Origin: Glycine soja
Lineage: Eukaryota; Streptophyta; Magnoliopsida; Fabales; Fabaceae
NCBI RefSeq assembly: GCF_004193775.1
Contig: NC_041008.1
Span: forward strand, 41,511,136 to 41,575,135
Reading direction: 5' to 3'
Length of the DNA: 64,000 nt
Shown: positions 30,825-42,722 of the stretch, piece by piece
Layout of the letters: every line of letters begins with the position of its first letter
Position numbering within the stretch: the stretch's first letter is position 1
Translations under genes and position numbers: made by a program
The notes under the pieces: generated by a model
What the model saw: the letters and a program-made list of their open reading frames with translations, nothing else
Told to the model about the DNA's origin: nothing
Database searches by the model: none

Positions 30825-33668
30825 ATGTTTAATTGTAGGTTCAGTCTCTTCTGTGTGCTGACCGTTTTATGTATCTCTTTATGTGTTAGAAGTTCCAATA
30901 TGAACAAGTGCGTGGAGACAGACAACCAAGCGCTTCTCAAGTTAAAACATGGTTTTGTTGATGGAAGTCACATTCTATCTTCGTGGAGCGGTGAAGACTG
31001 TTGCAAATGGAAAGGAATTTCATGCAATAATTTAACTGGCCGGGTAAACAGATTGGATCTCCAATTTTCTGATTATTCTGCACAATTGGAAGGTAAGATA
31101 GATTCTTCAATATGTGAACTGCAGCATCTCACTTTCTTAGATGTCAGTTTTAATGATTTACAAGGAGAGATTCCAAAGTGCATTGGTTCACTTACTCAAT
31201 TGATAGAGTTGAAACTTCCAGGGAATGAATTTGTTGGTTCTGTTCCTCGTACTCTGGCAAACCTTTCTAATTTGCAAAATCTTGATCTTCGGGATAATAA
31301 TAATTTGGTTGCAAATGGCCTTGAATGGCTTTCTCACCTTTCTAATTTGAGATACCTTGGTCTCTCAAATGTCAATCTAAGTAGAGTTGTTGATTGGCCA
31401 TCATCAATAAGTAGAATCCCTTCTCTTTTGGAGCTTTATTTAGATGTTTGTAGGCTACCTCAAGTCAATCCTAAATCTATTTCCCACTTGAATTCTTCCA
31501 CTTCTCTCCAAATCATCAGTTTTACCTCAAATGAATTAGACTCTTCAATTCTATCATGGGTGCTTAATGTTAGCAAAGTGTTCACATCTCTGGATCTCTC
31601 TCACAATTCTTTGCATAGTGTTCCAGATGGATTTGCAAACATCACTCTGTGTCAAGTAAAGAGGTTGTCCCTGAGTCACAACAAATTATCTGGCCAACTC
31701 AGTGACTACTTACCAGAATCATGTTCTGCACAACATGATTTAGAGGAGTTGGATCTAAGCCACAACCCATTTAGTAGTGGGCCACTTCCGGATTTTTCAT
31801 GGTTTTCATCCTTGAAGAGACTATCGCTTGAATATACCAATGTTGTTGGGCAGTTATCAATATCATTTGATCATTTGCGGAGTCTTGAAGATTTGGATGT
31901 TTCCCATAATCAATTGAGTGGGCCAATTCCATATACTATTGGACAACTTTCTAATCTGACGCACTTGTATCTATGTTCGAATAAGTTGAATGGTAGCATT
32001 AGTGAAGCGCATCTGTCAGGCCTGTCAAGATTGAAGACATTGGATGTAAGTCGAAATTCACTTTCATTTAACTTGGATCCAAATTGGGTTCCACCTTTCC
32101 AATTGGGGTGGTTATCTGCATCATCGTGCATTTTGGGACCTCAATTCCCAACGTGGCTCAAATATCAAAGAAAACTAAGGGTGCTGCAACTCTCTAATAC
32201 TGGTATCAAAGATTCATTTCCTAAATGGTTTTGGAACATCTCTTCAACTTTGTCATACTTAAATGTTTCACATAATAAACTTAGTGGAGTCTTACCAAAA
32301 TCATCAGAGAGTATAAAAACAGAGCATACAAGGGATAGAAATAATATATTGGATTTTAGTTTCAACAATTTGTCTGGTTCACTACCAATTTTTTCTTCCA
32401 ATTTATATGTTCTACTTCTCTCAAATAATATGTTCTCAGGGTCTTTATCTTCCCTTTGTGCAATATCGCCAGTATCTTTAGCTTTTCTTGACCTGTCTGG
32501 TAACATACTAGCAGGGTCACTTCCGGATTGTTGGGAGAAATTTAAAAGTTTGGAAGTTTTGAATTTGGAAAACAATAACTTATCAGGGAGAATACCCAAG
32601 TCATTTGGTACTTTACGAAAAATTAAGTCAATGCATTTAAATAACAACAACTTCTCTGGCAAAATTCCATCTTTGACCCTTTGTAAAAGCTTAAAAGTCA
32701 TTGATTTTGGAGATAACATAATTGAAGGAACATTACCAACATGGGTCGGCCACAACTTGCTTGATTTAATTGTTTTTAGTCTACGAGGTAACAAGATCCA
32801 AGGAACCATACCCACAAGTCTATGTAATCTATTATTTCTTCAAGTATTGGATCTCTCTACAAATAATATTACAGGGGAAATACCACAATGCCTCAGCCGC
32901 ATAGCTGCTTTGTCAAATATGGAGTTTCAAAGAAGCTTTATTTTATATTTCAGAGATGGATATTCCGATGATACATCAAGTCTACCTTCTATTGAAATAA
33001 CAGTAATGTTAGCATGGAAAGGACAAAACAGAGAATTCTGGAAGAATCTTGGGCTTATGACAATCATTGATCTTTCTGATAACCACTTAACTGGAGGGAT
33101 ACCCCAAAGTATAACAAAACTTGTGGCATTAATTGGCTTAAATCTTTCTGGAAATAATCTCACAGGATTCATTCCGAACGACATTGGTCACATGAAAATG
33201 CTGGAAACCTTTGACTTGTCCAGAAACCATCTCCATGGTCGAATGCCAAAAAGTTTTTCAAATTTGAGTTTTCTCAGTTATATGAACTTGTCTTTCAATA
33301 ACTTATCTGGAAAAATTACAGTAAGCACTCAACTACAAAGTTTTACTGCCGCTTCATATGCAGGGAACATTGGGCTTTGTGGCCCACCACTTACAAACCT
33401 ATGCTCAGAGGATGTGGTCCCACCATATGGAATAATTGATAAAAGTGACAGCAATGAAGATGAGCATGAACTTGTAGACATTGGGTTTTACATCAGTCTT
33501 GGGTTGGGATTTAGTGCTGGATTTTGTGGTGTTTGTGGAACTTTAATTATAAAAAGTTCATGGAGACATGCCTATTTCCAGTTCTTTAACCACATAAATG
33601 ATTGGATATATGTAACAATCATTATCTTTTGGGTTACAATGAAAAGGAAATTCCAAATTCAGCCATGA
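30825..33668 (+). CDS. Leucine-rich-repeat receptor-like protein (EIX2-like RLP)
   Basis: Single-exon gene encoding 947 residues. The ATG at 30825 has an A at -3 and opens directly into a hydrophobic signal peptide (about 1-24). Next is an LRRNT domain (about 28-68) with the paired CCKW..G..C cysteines, then roughly 25-30 plant extracellular LRRs of the LxxLxxLxLSxNxLSGxIP type with many N-glycosylation sites. A non-LRR island near 690-740 includes the ITVMLAWKGQNREFWKN block typical of this family. Then come terminal LRRs, an LCGPPL capping motif, an acidic stretch (SNEDEHELVD), one transmembrane helix (about 888-909, with GFSAG as a GxxxG motif) and a 38-residue cytoplasmic tail. There is no kinase domain. 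Known relatives are plasma-membrane immune or developmental receptors that signal through SOBIR1-type kinases. That partner is inference. Length and domains look complete. Confidence 0.93.
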   Translation: MFNCRFSLFCVLTVLCISLCVRSSNMNKCVETDNQALLKLKHGFVDGSHILSSWSGEDCCKWKGISCNNLTGRVNRLDLQFSDYSAQLEGKIDSSICELQHLTFLDVSFNDLQGEIPKCIGSLTQLIELKLPGNEFVGSVPRTLANLSNLQNLDLRDNNNLVANGLEWLSHLSNLRYLGLSNVNLSRVVDWPSSISRIPSLLELYLDVCRLPQVNPKSISHLNSSTSLQIISFTSNELDSSILSWVLNVSKVFTSLDLSHNSLHSVPDGFANITLCQVKRLSLSHNKLSGQLSDYLPESCSAQHDLEELDLSHNPFSSGPLPDFSWFSSLKRLSLEYTNVVGQLSISFDHLRSLEDLDVSHNQLSGPIPYTIGQLSNLTHLYLCSNKLNGSISEAHLSGLSRLKTLDVSRNSLSFNLDPNWVPPFQLGWLSASSCILGPQFPTWLKYQRKLRVLQLSNTGIKDSFPKWFWNISSTLSYLNVSHNKLSGVLPKSSESIKTEHTRDRNNILDFSFNNLSGSLPIFSSNLYVLLLSNNMFSGSLSSLCAISPVSLAFLDLSGNILAGSLPDCWEKFKSLEVLNLENNNLSGRIPKSFGTLRKIKSMHLNNNNFSGKIPSLTLCKSLKVIDFGDNIIEGTLPTWVGHNLLDLIVFSLRGNKIQGTIPTSLCNLLFLQVLDLSTNNITGEIPQCLSRIAALSNMEFQRSFILYFRDGYSDDTSSLPSIEITVMLAWKGQNREFWKNLGLMTIIDLSDNHLTGGIPQSITKLVALIGLNLSGNNLTGFIPNDIGHMKMLETFDLSRNHLHGRMPKSFSNLSFLSYMNLSFNNLSGKITVSTQLQSFTAASYAGNIGLCGPPLTNLCSEDVVPPYGIIDKSDSNEDEHELVDIGFYISLGLGFSAGFCGVCGTLIIKSSWRHAYFQFFNHINDWIYVTIIIFWVTMKRKFQIQP

Positions 33669-34239
33669 AAGGTAAAGTATTTAACACCTCTTATTCTGTT
33701 ATAATATGTTTATATCAATTTATTATTGTTTATTGCTCACCAATATAAATATAAATAAATTATGGACTAAAATATGTTTGTGATTCTTATTTTATGTTTA
33801 TTCTTTAATAATTGTTTTCTTGATTTTTACCCCTCATAAAAATTAGTTTTTGGTTCACGTTTTTAGTAATACAGTTTTTCTTAAATCGAAAAACTCATCA
33901 AGCCAAAACCTCACTTTATCCCCAAACCCTAATTTTCACTTAAACAAACCAACACTCTACGTATTTCGTCCACACACTCTCTTTTAATCTCTTCATCGCC
34001 AAGATTTCCAAGAAAATTCTTCCTCACTCAAAATAAGTTTCCACCCCCATACTTGGAGTCTAATACATCACACTATAACCCCCTTCTTGATGGAATAAAT
34101 TCCATCTCCATTATCCCTACAAAGTCTCGTTAAAATGATATATGTTTTTCACTCCTAATACCCCACTCACCTTACTTTTACAAAGATCCTCCTTCCTAAC
34201 CCATGTTATTTTTTATTTTCCAATCCTCCCCCCACAAAA
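33669..34239. other. Downstream flank of the receptor gene
   Basis: Probable 3' untranslated region and flank. AT-rich to about 33880, then pyrimidine-rich (about 33890-34080). No coding signal; the right part may already belong to the neighbouring LINE relic. Confidence 0.4.
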
Positions 34240-34760
34240 ATTTCCTTTGGATCTCCATAAGTTTTCTACGCACTACCTTGGGAATTTTTGAAGAAAGACA
34301 AGAAAAAAAAGAGATAAAGAGGATAAAACAAAGTTCAATAAACATACTCTATACCCCAAGGAAATGAACTTGTGTTTCCAAAGTGCCAACTTCTTAGAAA
34401 ACTTTTGCATGATAGGTGACCATATATATTCTTTTCTAGGATTTGTCCCAGTATGCATGTCTAGATAGACAAAAGGTATTGTGAGCACCCAACAATTAAG
34501 CAAGTGCGCATGACTTTCAACCACCCTACTTGAGACCCTATAGCTCTAAAACTACTTTTTAAGAAGTTTACTTTTATCCCCAACACCAATTCAAACACAC
34601 TTCGATAGTAGTGATACATAGTTATAAGATAATCTAAGAAGATTCTCCTTTTCTTTCAAATCTTTTTTTCAATCCAAATATACTTAACTAGGTATTAGTT
34701 TCTAAAATCTCAATCACTATCTTATCATCGAAATCCATCTTTGAGAACCCACATTAATCA
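34240..34760 (-). pseudogene. L1-type LINE reverse transcriptase relic
   Basis: Minus-strand text matches the region behind the catalytic part of plant L1 reverse transcriptase. A degenerate F-E-L-V-x-G-x-K-V-N-x-x-K-S segment lies near 34560-34620. Then the frame 34273-34524 contains IPFVYLDMHTGTNPRKEYIW, followed by KFSKKLALWKHKFISLGYRVCL and LSLFF. This is the usual P-Y-L-G-x-P-x-G..R..W..K..L..WK..S..GR..L order. The piece is short and broken; neither the endonuclease nor the poly(A) end is seen. Confidence 0.75.
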
Positions 34761-35044
34761 ACAAATGTAATAATAGTATGCTGGTACCATATGAAAAAAA
34801 AAATCTTAGACTTTTGTTCAATATTCAATTTAGCTTCTTAGCATTTGTAGTAATTAATTAACGAGCTTGCGAACTTTGTTTTTGTGTGTTTACTTTTTAA
34901 TTCTCTATTTCATATATAATCTGAGCTAATAAATTAACTTGTGTCGCAGAGTCCTTCATGCAGAAGACTGTGGGGGTCCTATAAGGGTTCTTGATCCATT
35001 GCACTCTAACCTGAATCCCAGAGGATATTATTCTGGTTAGCTTT

Positions 35045-35235
35045 CCATCTTCGCATGGCTTTTAGTCCTGTGAAAAGGGAGAGAGGAAAACCGAGAAGGA
35101 CACTGAAGGAAGTGGCGAAGAAGGATCTAATGGCAAATAACATCTCTAAGGATTTGGTTTCTAACAGAGTCTAATGGCATCACGTGATCCATACAGCCGA
35201 TCTCACTTTGTGGAATAAGGCATTTATTGTTGTTG
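35045..35235 (+). pseudogene. Probable LINE ORF2 C-terminal relic (RTE-like)
   Basis: Plus-strand text near 35080-35210 reads KRERGKPRRTLKEVAKKDLM, then NNISKDLVSNRV, a stop, then WHHVIHTADLTLWNKAF. The pattern R-G-R-P-R-K-T-L-x-E-x-x-x-K-D-L..W..x-I-H-x-A-D is one I associate with the C-terminal end of plant RTE-type LINE proteins. One in-frame TAA interrupts it. Family assignment is tentative. Confidence 0.45.
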
Positions 35236-36841
35236 TAATTTTCCATTTTATCTTGGTGTAAAATATTGTACTGCTTAAAATAGTAGGAGTTTATGTTGTT
35301 GTTTCATTAATGTTGTTTGTCAAATGCGAAATGAAAGTTCAATTCTAATCTGCCTAATGAACTGACATGGCTAATTTTATTATCTAGTTTCTTTTATATT
35401 ATTGTATAAGCCACTTTTACTATGGGTTCTTCCTTGTCCTTTTAGGCTATTTCTTCCACCTTAGTGTGAAGAATATCAGAGACTTAGATATCCAGTAGCT
35501 TTTCACACCCTTCGGTTCCAATAGGAAGTCCTGGATCTTGCTGCTAAGATTTTGCAGAGGCAAGAGAACTTCATTTTGTCACCCATTTGTCAAGTTGTTT
35601 GTTCTTCTGCCTTTGGTTTCTATATAACTCCTGGAATAACAATAGGTTTCAATCTCCTTGTCACCCTATTATTGCCATTGATCCTTGCATGACTTGAGAT
35701 GCTCTATCATATCATGGTTGTGCTGAATTCTTCAAGGTACATGATGAGTCAATCCCTCTAATTGAATGAAACCTTCTCAGCTTTTCATGATATCTTCGCT
35801 GTTTTTTAATTCTTTGCAAGGATGTACCTATTGAACTCATTCAACACAATTTTTATTTTATGATGAACCATGGGACTGTCTGGGGGAAGCTCTCTGTAAA
35901 CCCAGCTTAGACAAGACTAAACAGCCGGCTTGTCCTTTAATGCCAGAGGAGGTAAGAGGATAATACAAGCTTTAGTTACACTTCTGCCACGTAAAATTTT
36001 TCTGAGTCAATGTATTGGATAGACCTACTTTCCAATCTTGTTTTGATAGTTGCTGTTCAAATTTATGTTTAAGTTTATATTTGCGAAAGGAACTTCTCAT
36101 GTTGATCATAGGATCTATAATTTGGATTCCTTGCATATTCATATTCTTCTGCAAGTAAATGGATATTCATGGGACACAATTCTTTATGTACTAGGGAGAA
36201 ATCTTTTGTGATGAAAGGACATTGATTCCACTTCACACGGTTTGAAAATGTTGTTGAGAGGACTTCTCTGAGGGTTAAATGTCATTATTTGGATATATGT
36301 GCCTACATATGTTATTGATGCATTTAAGTACAGTTAGGTTCTCCAGAAAATGAATTTGAGAACTTTCACACGGAGTGTTTATTTACTTAGTCTTGATCAT
36401 GATGTAGATTGAATATGTCACCATCTCAATTCTCAAGCTAGAAATCAAATGCCAAAACGTTTCAAAGTCTCTTAATTCTGCATTTGGATAAACAATTTAG
36501 TTAAGTACGTATTCAATACACTCTTATAAAAGATAAGAACTTGTTCATAAGCTTAACTATGAAACTTATTGAAAATAGTTAACTAGAGCTCATAGGATGA
36601 TCATAAACAAGCATAACTAATATTATTCGAAAGTTAGTGAGGATTTGCAATTCTGAATACTTTGCAATATTACTTCTGTTGATGCTAAAAGGAAGCTGCC
36701 TAACTTATTAGAGAAAGAGTCATAGCCAAATTTATCAAAAAAATCATAAATGGCTAAAATCAGTTTGGAGGCATATGAGAAAAACATTACTTGTTGGAAT
36801 CATAGAAGGATCAGGAAATTCTAAACCATTATCGTTTCTCT
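35236..36841. other. Intergenic stretch without recognised genes
   Basis: A frame near 35525-35690 (+) has a hydrophobic protein-like look but ends quickly and matches nothing I recognise. The remainder (35700-36841) is ordinary non-coding sequence. Confidence 0.4.
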
Positions 36842-37474
36842 TGTGATACCCTCTACCCCATACATATATGTACTAATAATAAAAGGAACAAGAATCTAAA
36901 ATTAATTAAATTTCTTTTTTAAAACACATTTAAATGCAAGCCTTTCAAAAGCATAAAAGGCTCATATTCACTTTTCTAACATCAAAATAAAAGTTGTCCA
37001 AATAAATAATAAATCATCTCGGCTCAAAAGAAGGCCGTCCAAGATTTCATGCAATTAATATAGAAATCTATATCCCAATGTCACATCCTATCAGAGCATT
37101 GTGTTCCCATATCCTCTAGCATGAGATTCTTCATAGTCATCCACCTAATCATCTGTTCCCACGAACACAAGGTTCGAGATCATCACAGGATCCAAACACA
37201 AATAGCACACGGGGAGTGAGTTATCACATTTCTAGCTAATAGAGAAACAAAACAACTAGATATACATATCATATAAATGAGATATAACTTACTTAAACAT
37301 AACTCACGTAATTCCACCACTTTGTCATTTAAAATTCACTTTTCAATCATCAATTACATTACACATGAATCACACGATCCGATCAAGACATAATAACAAA
37401 TCAATTTCATAATAAACAATTAGCAAGCGTTATGCAATAGTTAAGCTAAGACTCAAACCTGTATGCAATGTGGT

Positions 37475-40400
37475 TGTAACATCTCAATTTTCGTAAACTA
37501 GGTTAAAAAGAATTTTTATTTATAAATAAATAGAGTTTTAAAAAAAATGATGAGATTTTATAAATAAATAAATAAGAAGATATAATTATTAATTAAAATA
37601 ATGATTTGAGAGAAAATAAAAAGGATATTTTATTTATTTGTTTGATAGAGAATAAAATAAAGTTTGTTTTTATAAAATAATAAATAATAAATAAATAAAT
37701 AGAGTAAATAATAGATCGTAAATGCCCCTAGCTATAAATAGCAACATACTAGGTCAGTTTTCAGACTGACTCCTCAGCCTCCTCTGCCTCACAATTTTGT
37801 TTCTTCTCTCTTCTCCCAAAACCATCTCATTTTTTTTCGCAAGCCACCTAACCTGTCTCAGAAAAACGACGATCTTGGACTCGTTCACCGTTGGATCATC
37901 GTGAAATTTGAGCACTACGTTTGCAGCCCAATTCCGAGCATTCTCACCGTTGTGAATTTTGATATCATGTTTGAGCTGAGATAAATACCTGTAGCCTTTT
38001 TCTTTCCCGCAGAAACCCAAAACGGTCTCAATAAAATTACGATTTTGGTTTCGTTAACCGTTAGATTTTCATGAAATTTGGATATGTTGTTCGAAATTCA
38101 ATTTCTCACACTTTCACCGTTGTGATTTGTGAGATAATGTTCATGGAGGGAGAAAAAGGAATTGCATGAAGACAGTACAAGTGGAGGTTTCAATCCCTTC
38201 TCCGTCTCTCTGACGTTTGGGAACTCTATCAGAGCAGTCGGAGGAAAAACTGGAGGAATCTCAGGGGACAACTAGAGATGCCGCTGTCGTTGTTGGAAGA
38301 CACGTGAGCCCGCTTAGAGGTAAGGGATGAATTATTTACAATTGGGAATTAGTGAGAACATGTGTAGGGATCCTTAGAGATATCAATTGGAATGAGTTTT
38401 GGGGTGTTTTTGCAATTTTCATTTTATCCTTATAATTATTACAGTGAATTATATATGTTTGATAGACCAATTTTTGTAAAATTGATATGCTATTGTGTTG
38501 AGCGTGAACCCTATAAATCGAGTACTTTTTCTAATTAATATGAATTGATGAAATAAAGTAAGGAGAAATTTAGAGAGAGATATTGATTTTGTATTTTCTT
38601 TTTTTCTTGCTGTTTAGGTTTTTATATATAATTTAAAAAATTAATATCATAATTGAAACTGACCAAAGTCTTCATATAATTATTTAGAATTTGTGCATTG
38701 AAAGCTTACTTTGAAATTTGTGATTCAATATGATGTATGCTAGTTTATAGATATAGAGGTAGCTATTTATATTAATAATTTATGTAAATAATATTGTAGA
38801 GTGTTATAATATGATTCCAAAAATTATTAAGTGTTGGAGTTTGAGAATATTATGGTTAAATTTCATGAACATGTGTATGTTGTACCTTATGAATATCATT
38901 GGGAATGTTATGAGATGATTGATGTGATGTTATGAGATGTTAAAGTGTGGACATGATATTCGATTGTGAATAAGTGAATGTGTTAACACTTGATGTTACA
39001 TTAATTATATCGTGAGCTATGAATTATACAATAACCCAACCAGTGTTTATGCGCAATGTTAAAGAGAAAGTGTAGGTTCCTAGTTAGAAACCAGTGTTAA
39101 ATTGTAGCGCAATTGTGTTAAACATGTTTGAAACATGAGTGTGAGATCATGGTATTGTATAATTCATGAGCAGTGCTTATAAATGAAATATGTGATGAAT
39201 TGTGGAATGATATGTTGCCTTGAGATTATAATATTGTTATTGAGATTGAGTAAAAGTGTAAAGTAGAACAGATGTTGAATTATGAGATACGTGAAAACAT
39301 GTGATGGTGGATTGTGACATTATGAGATGTGAAATTGTGAATGAGTTTTGGTTGTGAATAAGTGTGTGATTAACTTTTGATGTGACATTATTTGTGTTGT
39401 AAGCTGTGAATTGTACAATAACCCGACCAGTGTTATCTTGAGAAAAGTGTAAATGTGCAGTGTTAAAGAGAAAGTGTAGGTTTCCTATTTAGGAACCAGT
39501 GTTAAAGAGAAAGTGTACGTTCCTATTTAGGAACCAGTGTTAAATTGTAGCGCAATATGTTGTATGTGCTTAAGACACGAGTGTGAGGTCGTGGGTATTA
39601 TATAATTCACTAGCAGTGTCTGTGTGCTAAAATGATTTTAGGGGTTGGACCTGAATCAGGAGGGAGATGCCCTGACGGACTCTTCGGAGTGTAGGCCTTG
39701 GGGGTCACCGGGTTTGAGTGCTCCTTTAAGCCTATGTTGATCCCATATGGTTGGAGCATTCTTGCAAAACATCATGACCTTGACTGGTCTCCTTATGATC
39801 TTACTTAGTGAGAGTGACATGACAAATTCATTGTATGGTGTGTCTTGTTATGTACTCCTAAGCGCCCCAGGGTGGTTTTTCACTGACATGGTACCACATT
39901 GCATATAGGCTTGAGTTTTAGCATAACTGTCTCATGCGCTTGCTAATTATTTATTATGAAATTGATGTGTTATTATGTCTTGATCAGAGCGTGTGATTCT
40001 TGTGTAATGTGATTGATGATTGAAAAGTGTGTTTGATGGATGAAAAGTGAACTTTGAATGATAAAGTGGCGGAATTACGTGAGTTATGTGTAAGTAAGTT
40101 TTATTTGGTTTATATGATATGTATATATAGTTGTCTTGCTTCTCTATTAGTTAGAAATGTGATAACTCACTCCCTGTGTGTTGTTTATGTTTGGATCTTG
40201 TGATGATCTTGAACTTTGTGTTTGGGGGAGCAGATGACTAGGTGAATTGCTTTAAGAAACCTTGTGCTGAAGGACGTCGAGACACAATGCTCTGATAGGA
40301 TGTGGCATTGGGGTATAGGGTTTTATATTAATTTTATGATGTTAGTTTATTTTATTTCACCTCACTGATTTAACAAAATATTTTTGTAAATTTGACGGTC

Positions 40401-40533
40401 TTATTTTGAGCCGAATATGTTTTTAATGAGTTTTATTTGGTAATTGAAGTGAATGTGAACCTTTTACCCATGTGATTTTGTTTACTAATATATTTTATTT
40501 ATTTATATATATGTCGGGGTAGAAGGTGTCACA
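37475..40533 (+). repeat. Solo LTR (copy A) of the same gypsy-type family
   Basis: Begins TGTAACATCTCAATTTTCGT and ends GGTAGAAGGTGTCACA, 3,059 bp with TG..CA termini. It is flanked by a perfect 5-bp duplication, gtggt at 37470-37474 and at 40534-40538. The duplicated target lies inside the older reversed LTR, which continues seamlessly on either side. No internal region is present, so it formed by LTR-LTR recombination. It contains its own internal repeats of an AACCAGTGTTAAA-type unit near 39040-39550. Confidence 0.92.
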
Positions 40534-41647
40534 GTGGTATCATGTCAGTGAAAAATCACCCTGGGGCGCTTAGGAGTAGATAACAAGACACACCACAAAA
40601 TGGGTATGTCAGATTACTCTCACTAAGTAAAATCATAGGGAGACCAATCAGGGTTACGCTGTTTTGCGAGAATACTCCAACCATGTGAGATTGGCACAGG
40701 CTTAAAGATCACTTAAACCAGGTGTATTTACCCCCAAGGCCTACACTTTAATGAGTTCATTAGGGTCTTTCCCCCCTGATTCAGGTTCAACCCCTAAAAC
40801 AATTTTTACATGCAGACACTGCTCATGAATTATACAATACCCACGACCTTACACTCGTGTTTTAAACACGTTCAACACAATTGCGATACAATTTAATACT
40901 GGTTCCTAAATAGGAAACCTACACTTTCCCTTTAACACTGCGTATCAACACTTTTCTCAAGATAAACACTGGTCGGGTTATTGTACAATTCACAGCTCAC
41001 GACACAAGTAATGTCATATCAAGTGTTAACCACATACTTATTCACAACTAAAACTCATGTTCACAATTTCACATCTCATAATATCACAATCTACCATCAC
41101 ATGTTTACATGTATATCACAAATTAACACATGTTCAACTTTGCACTTGTACTAAATTTCAATAACAATATTATAATCCCAAAGCAACATGTTATTCCACA
41201 ATTCATCACAAATTCAATTTATAGACACTGCTCATAATTTATACAATACTCACGACCTCACACTCGTGTTTTGAACACATTCAACACAATTGCGTTACAA
41301 TTTAACACTGGTTCATACATGGAAAACCTACACTTTTCCTTTAACACTGCACATCAATATTTTTCTCAAGATAAACACTGGTCGGGTTATTGTACAATTC
41401 ACAGCTCACAACACAAGTAATGTCACATCAAGTGTTAACCACACACTTACTCACAACTAAAACTCATGTTCACAATTTCACATCTCACTATGTCACAATC
41501 AACTATATCATGTTTACACGTATCTCACAAATTAACACATTTCACTCTGCACTACTCAATCTTCACAACAATATTATAATCTCATTTAATAATTTATCAT
41601 GCTTCATAACTTATATACGCATCACACAGAAATAATATTTGCATGAC

Positions 41648-41654
<7 letters not shown>

Positions 41655-41715
<61 letters not shown>

Positions 41716-41745
41716 GTAAATCAAACTATATTATTTTTAATCAAA
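41655..41745. mobile_element. Left arm of a TA-flanked palindromic element
   Basis: A (TA)n run of about 55 bp leads into a 32-base arm, 41714-41745 (starting TAGTAAATCAAACTATATTA). This arm is the exact reverse complement of 54881-54912 on the other side of the CACTA transposon. Before the CACTA inserted, the two arms were separated by only about 24 bases, making a small hairpin element seated in a TA microsatellite. Confidence 0.8.
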
Positions 41746-41764
41746 CTATCACTACTAGAAAATA

Positions 41765-42490
41765 AGGTTTTAACATCGGTTATTTAAGACTTTCAACATC
41801 GGTTATTAATTGATGTTGAAAGTACCGATGTGGAAAGTAGTATCATTAACATCGGTTATTTAAAACCGATGTTAACTAATAAATACAACATCGGTTATTT
41901 AAATAAGCGATGTTATATGATACGAATTATGAAAAAAAAAATTATAAATCTATAAATTAACATCGGTTTTTTAAAAAACTGATGTTGTAAGTGACATTTA
42001 ACATCGGTTTTTTAAATAACCAATGTTAAATGTGACATGTGACATCGGTTTTTTAAAAACTGATGTTGTAAGTAACATTTCACATCAGTTTTTTAAAAAT
42101 CTGATGTTGTAAGTGATATTTAACATTAGTTATTTAAATAGGCGATGTTATATGATATGAATTATGAAGAAAAAAAAGTTATAAATCTATAAATCAACAT
42201 CGATTTTTAAAAAACTGATGTTGTTAGTGACATGTAACATCGGTTTTTAAAATAACCGATGTTAAATGTGATATTTGACATCGGTTTTTAAAAAACTGAT
42301 GTTGTAGGTGACATTTCACATCGGTTTTTAAAAAAACTGATGTGAAATGTTACTTACAACATCAGTTTTTTTAAAAACTGATGTTAAATGTCACTTACCT
42401 CAACATTTTTTAACATCGGTTTTTAAAAAAACTGATGTTGTAAGTAACATTTCACATCAGTTTTTTTAAAGACCGATGTTGTTTTAGAAA
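41765..42490. repeat. Left subterminal repeat array of the CACTA element
   Basis: About a dozen copies of an ACATCGGTTTTTTAAA-type motif in both orientations, often as hairpins with GACATTT or TTACTT spacers. CACTA transposases or accessory proteins are known to bind such arrays. Confidence 0.9.
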
Positions 42491-42722
42491 ATTATTTTTA
42501 ACATGATGTCTGTTTTTTCAATAAATCCCAAAAATAACCTGCAAATTTTAAAATCAGACCACACAACATATAATTTTCATTCTGTTTTGAAACAGTTTTT
42601 ACCAGAAAATTCAATAAGAAATTTACTAATTACTATGAATTTAAAACATATTTAATGTTGAGACATGAATTGTAAATTAAGTAAGTAAATATAAACTACA
42701 ATTACAAGATTGTCTAAACATC

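Noticed and set aside
32165..32815. Long antisense frames inside the receptor gene (also 31910-32131 and 32927-33184).
   Set aside because: They are shadows of the repetitive LRR coding strand, with no domain or motif of their own.
35525..35690. Plus-strand phase reading LAAKILQRQENFILSP and a hydrophobic stretch, briefly reminiscent of a serpin start.
   Set aside because: It ends after about 55 codons, lacks any further serpin motif, and could not be tied to a family.
40534..40545. TGGTATCA directly after the LTR end, resembling a tRNA-Met primer site of a full element.
   Set aside because: The GTGG part is the target duplication, and the rest continues the older reversed LTR (mirror of about 39.88 kb). 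It is not a primer site, and copy A is a solo LTR.
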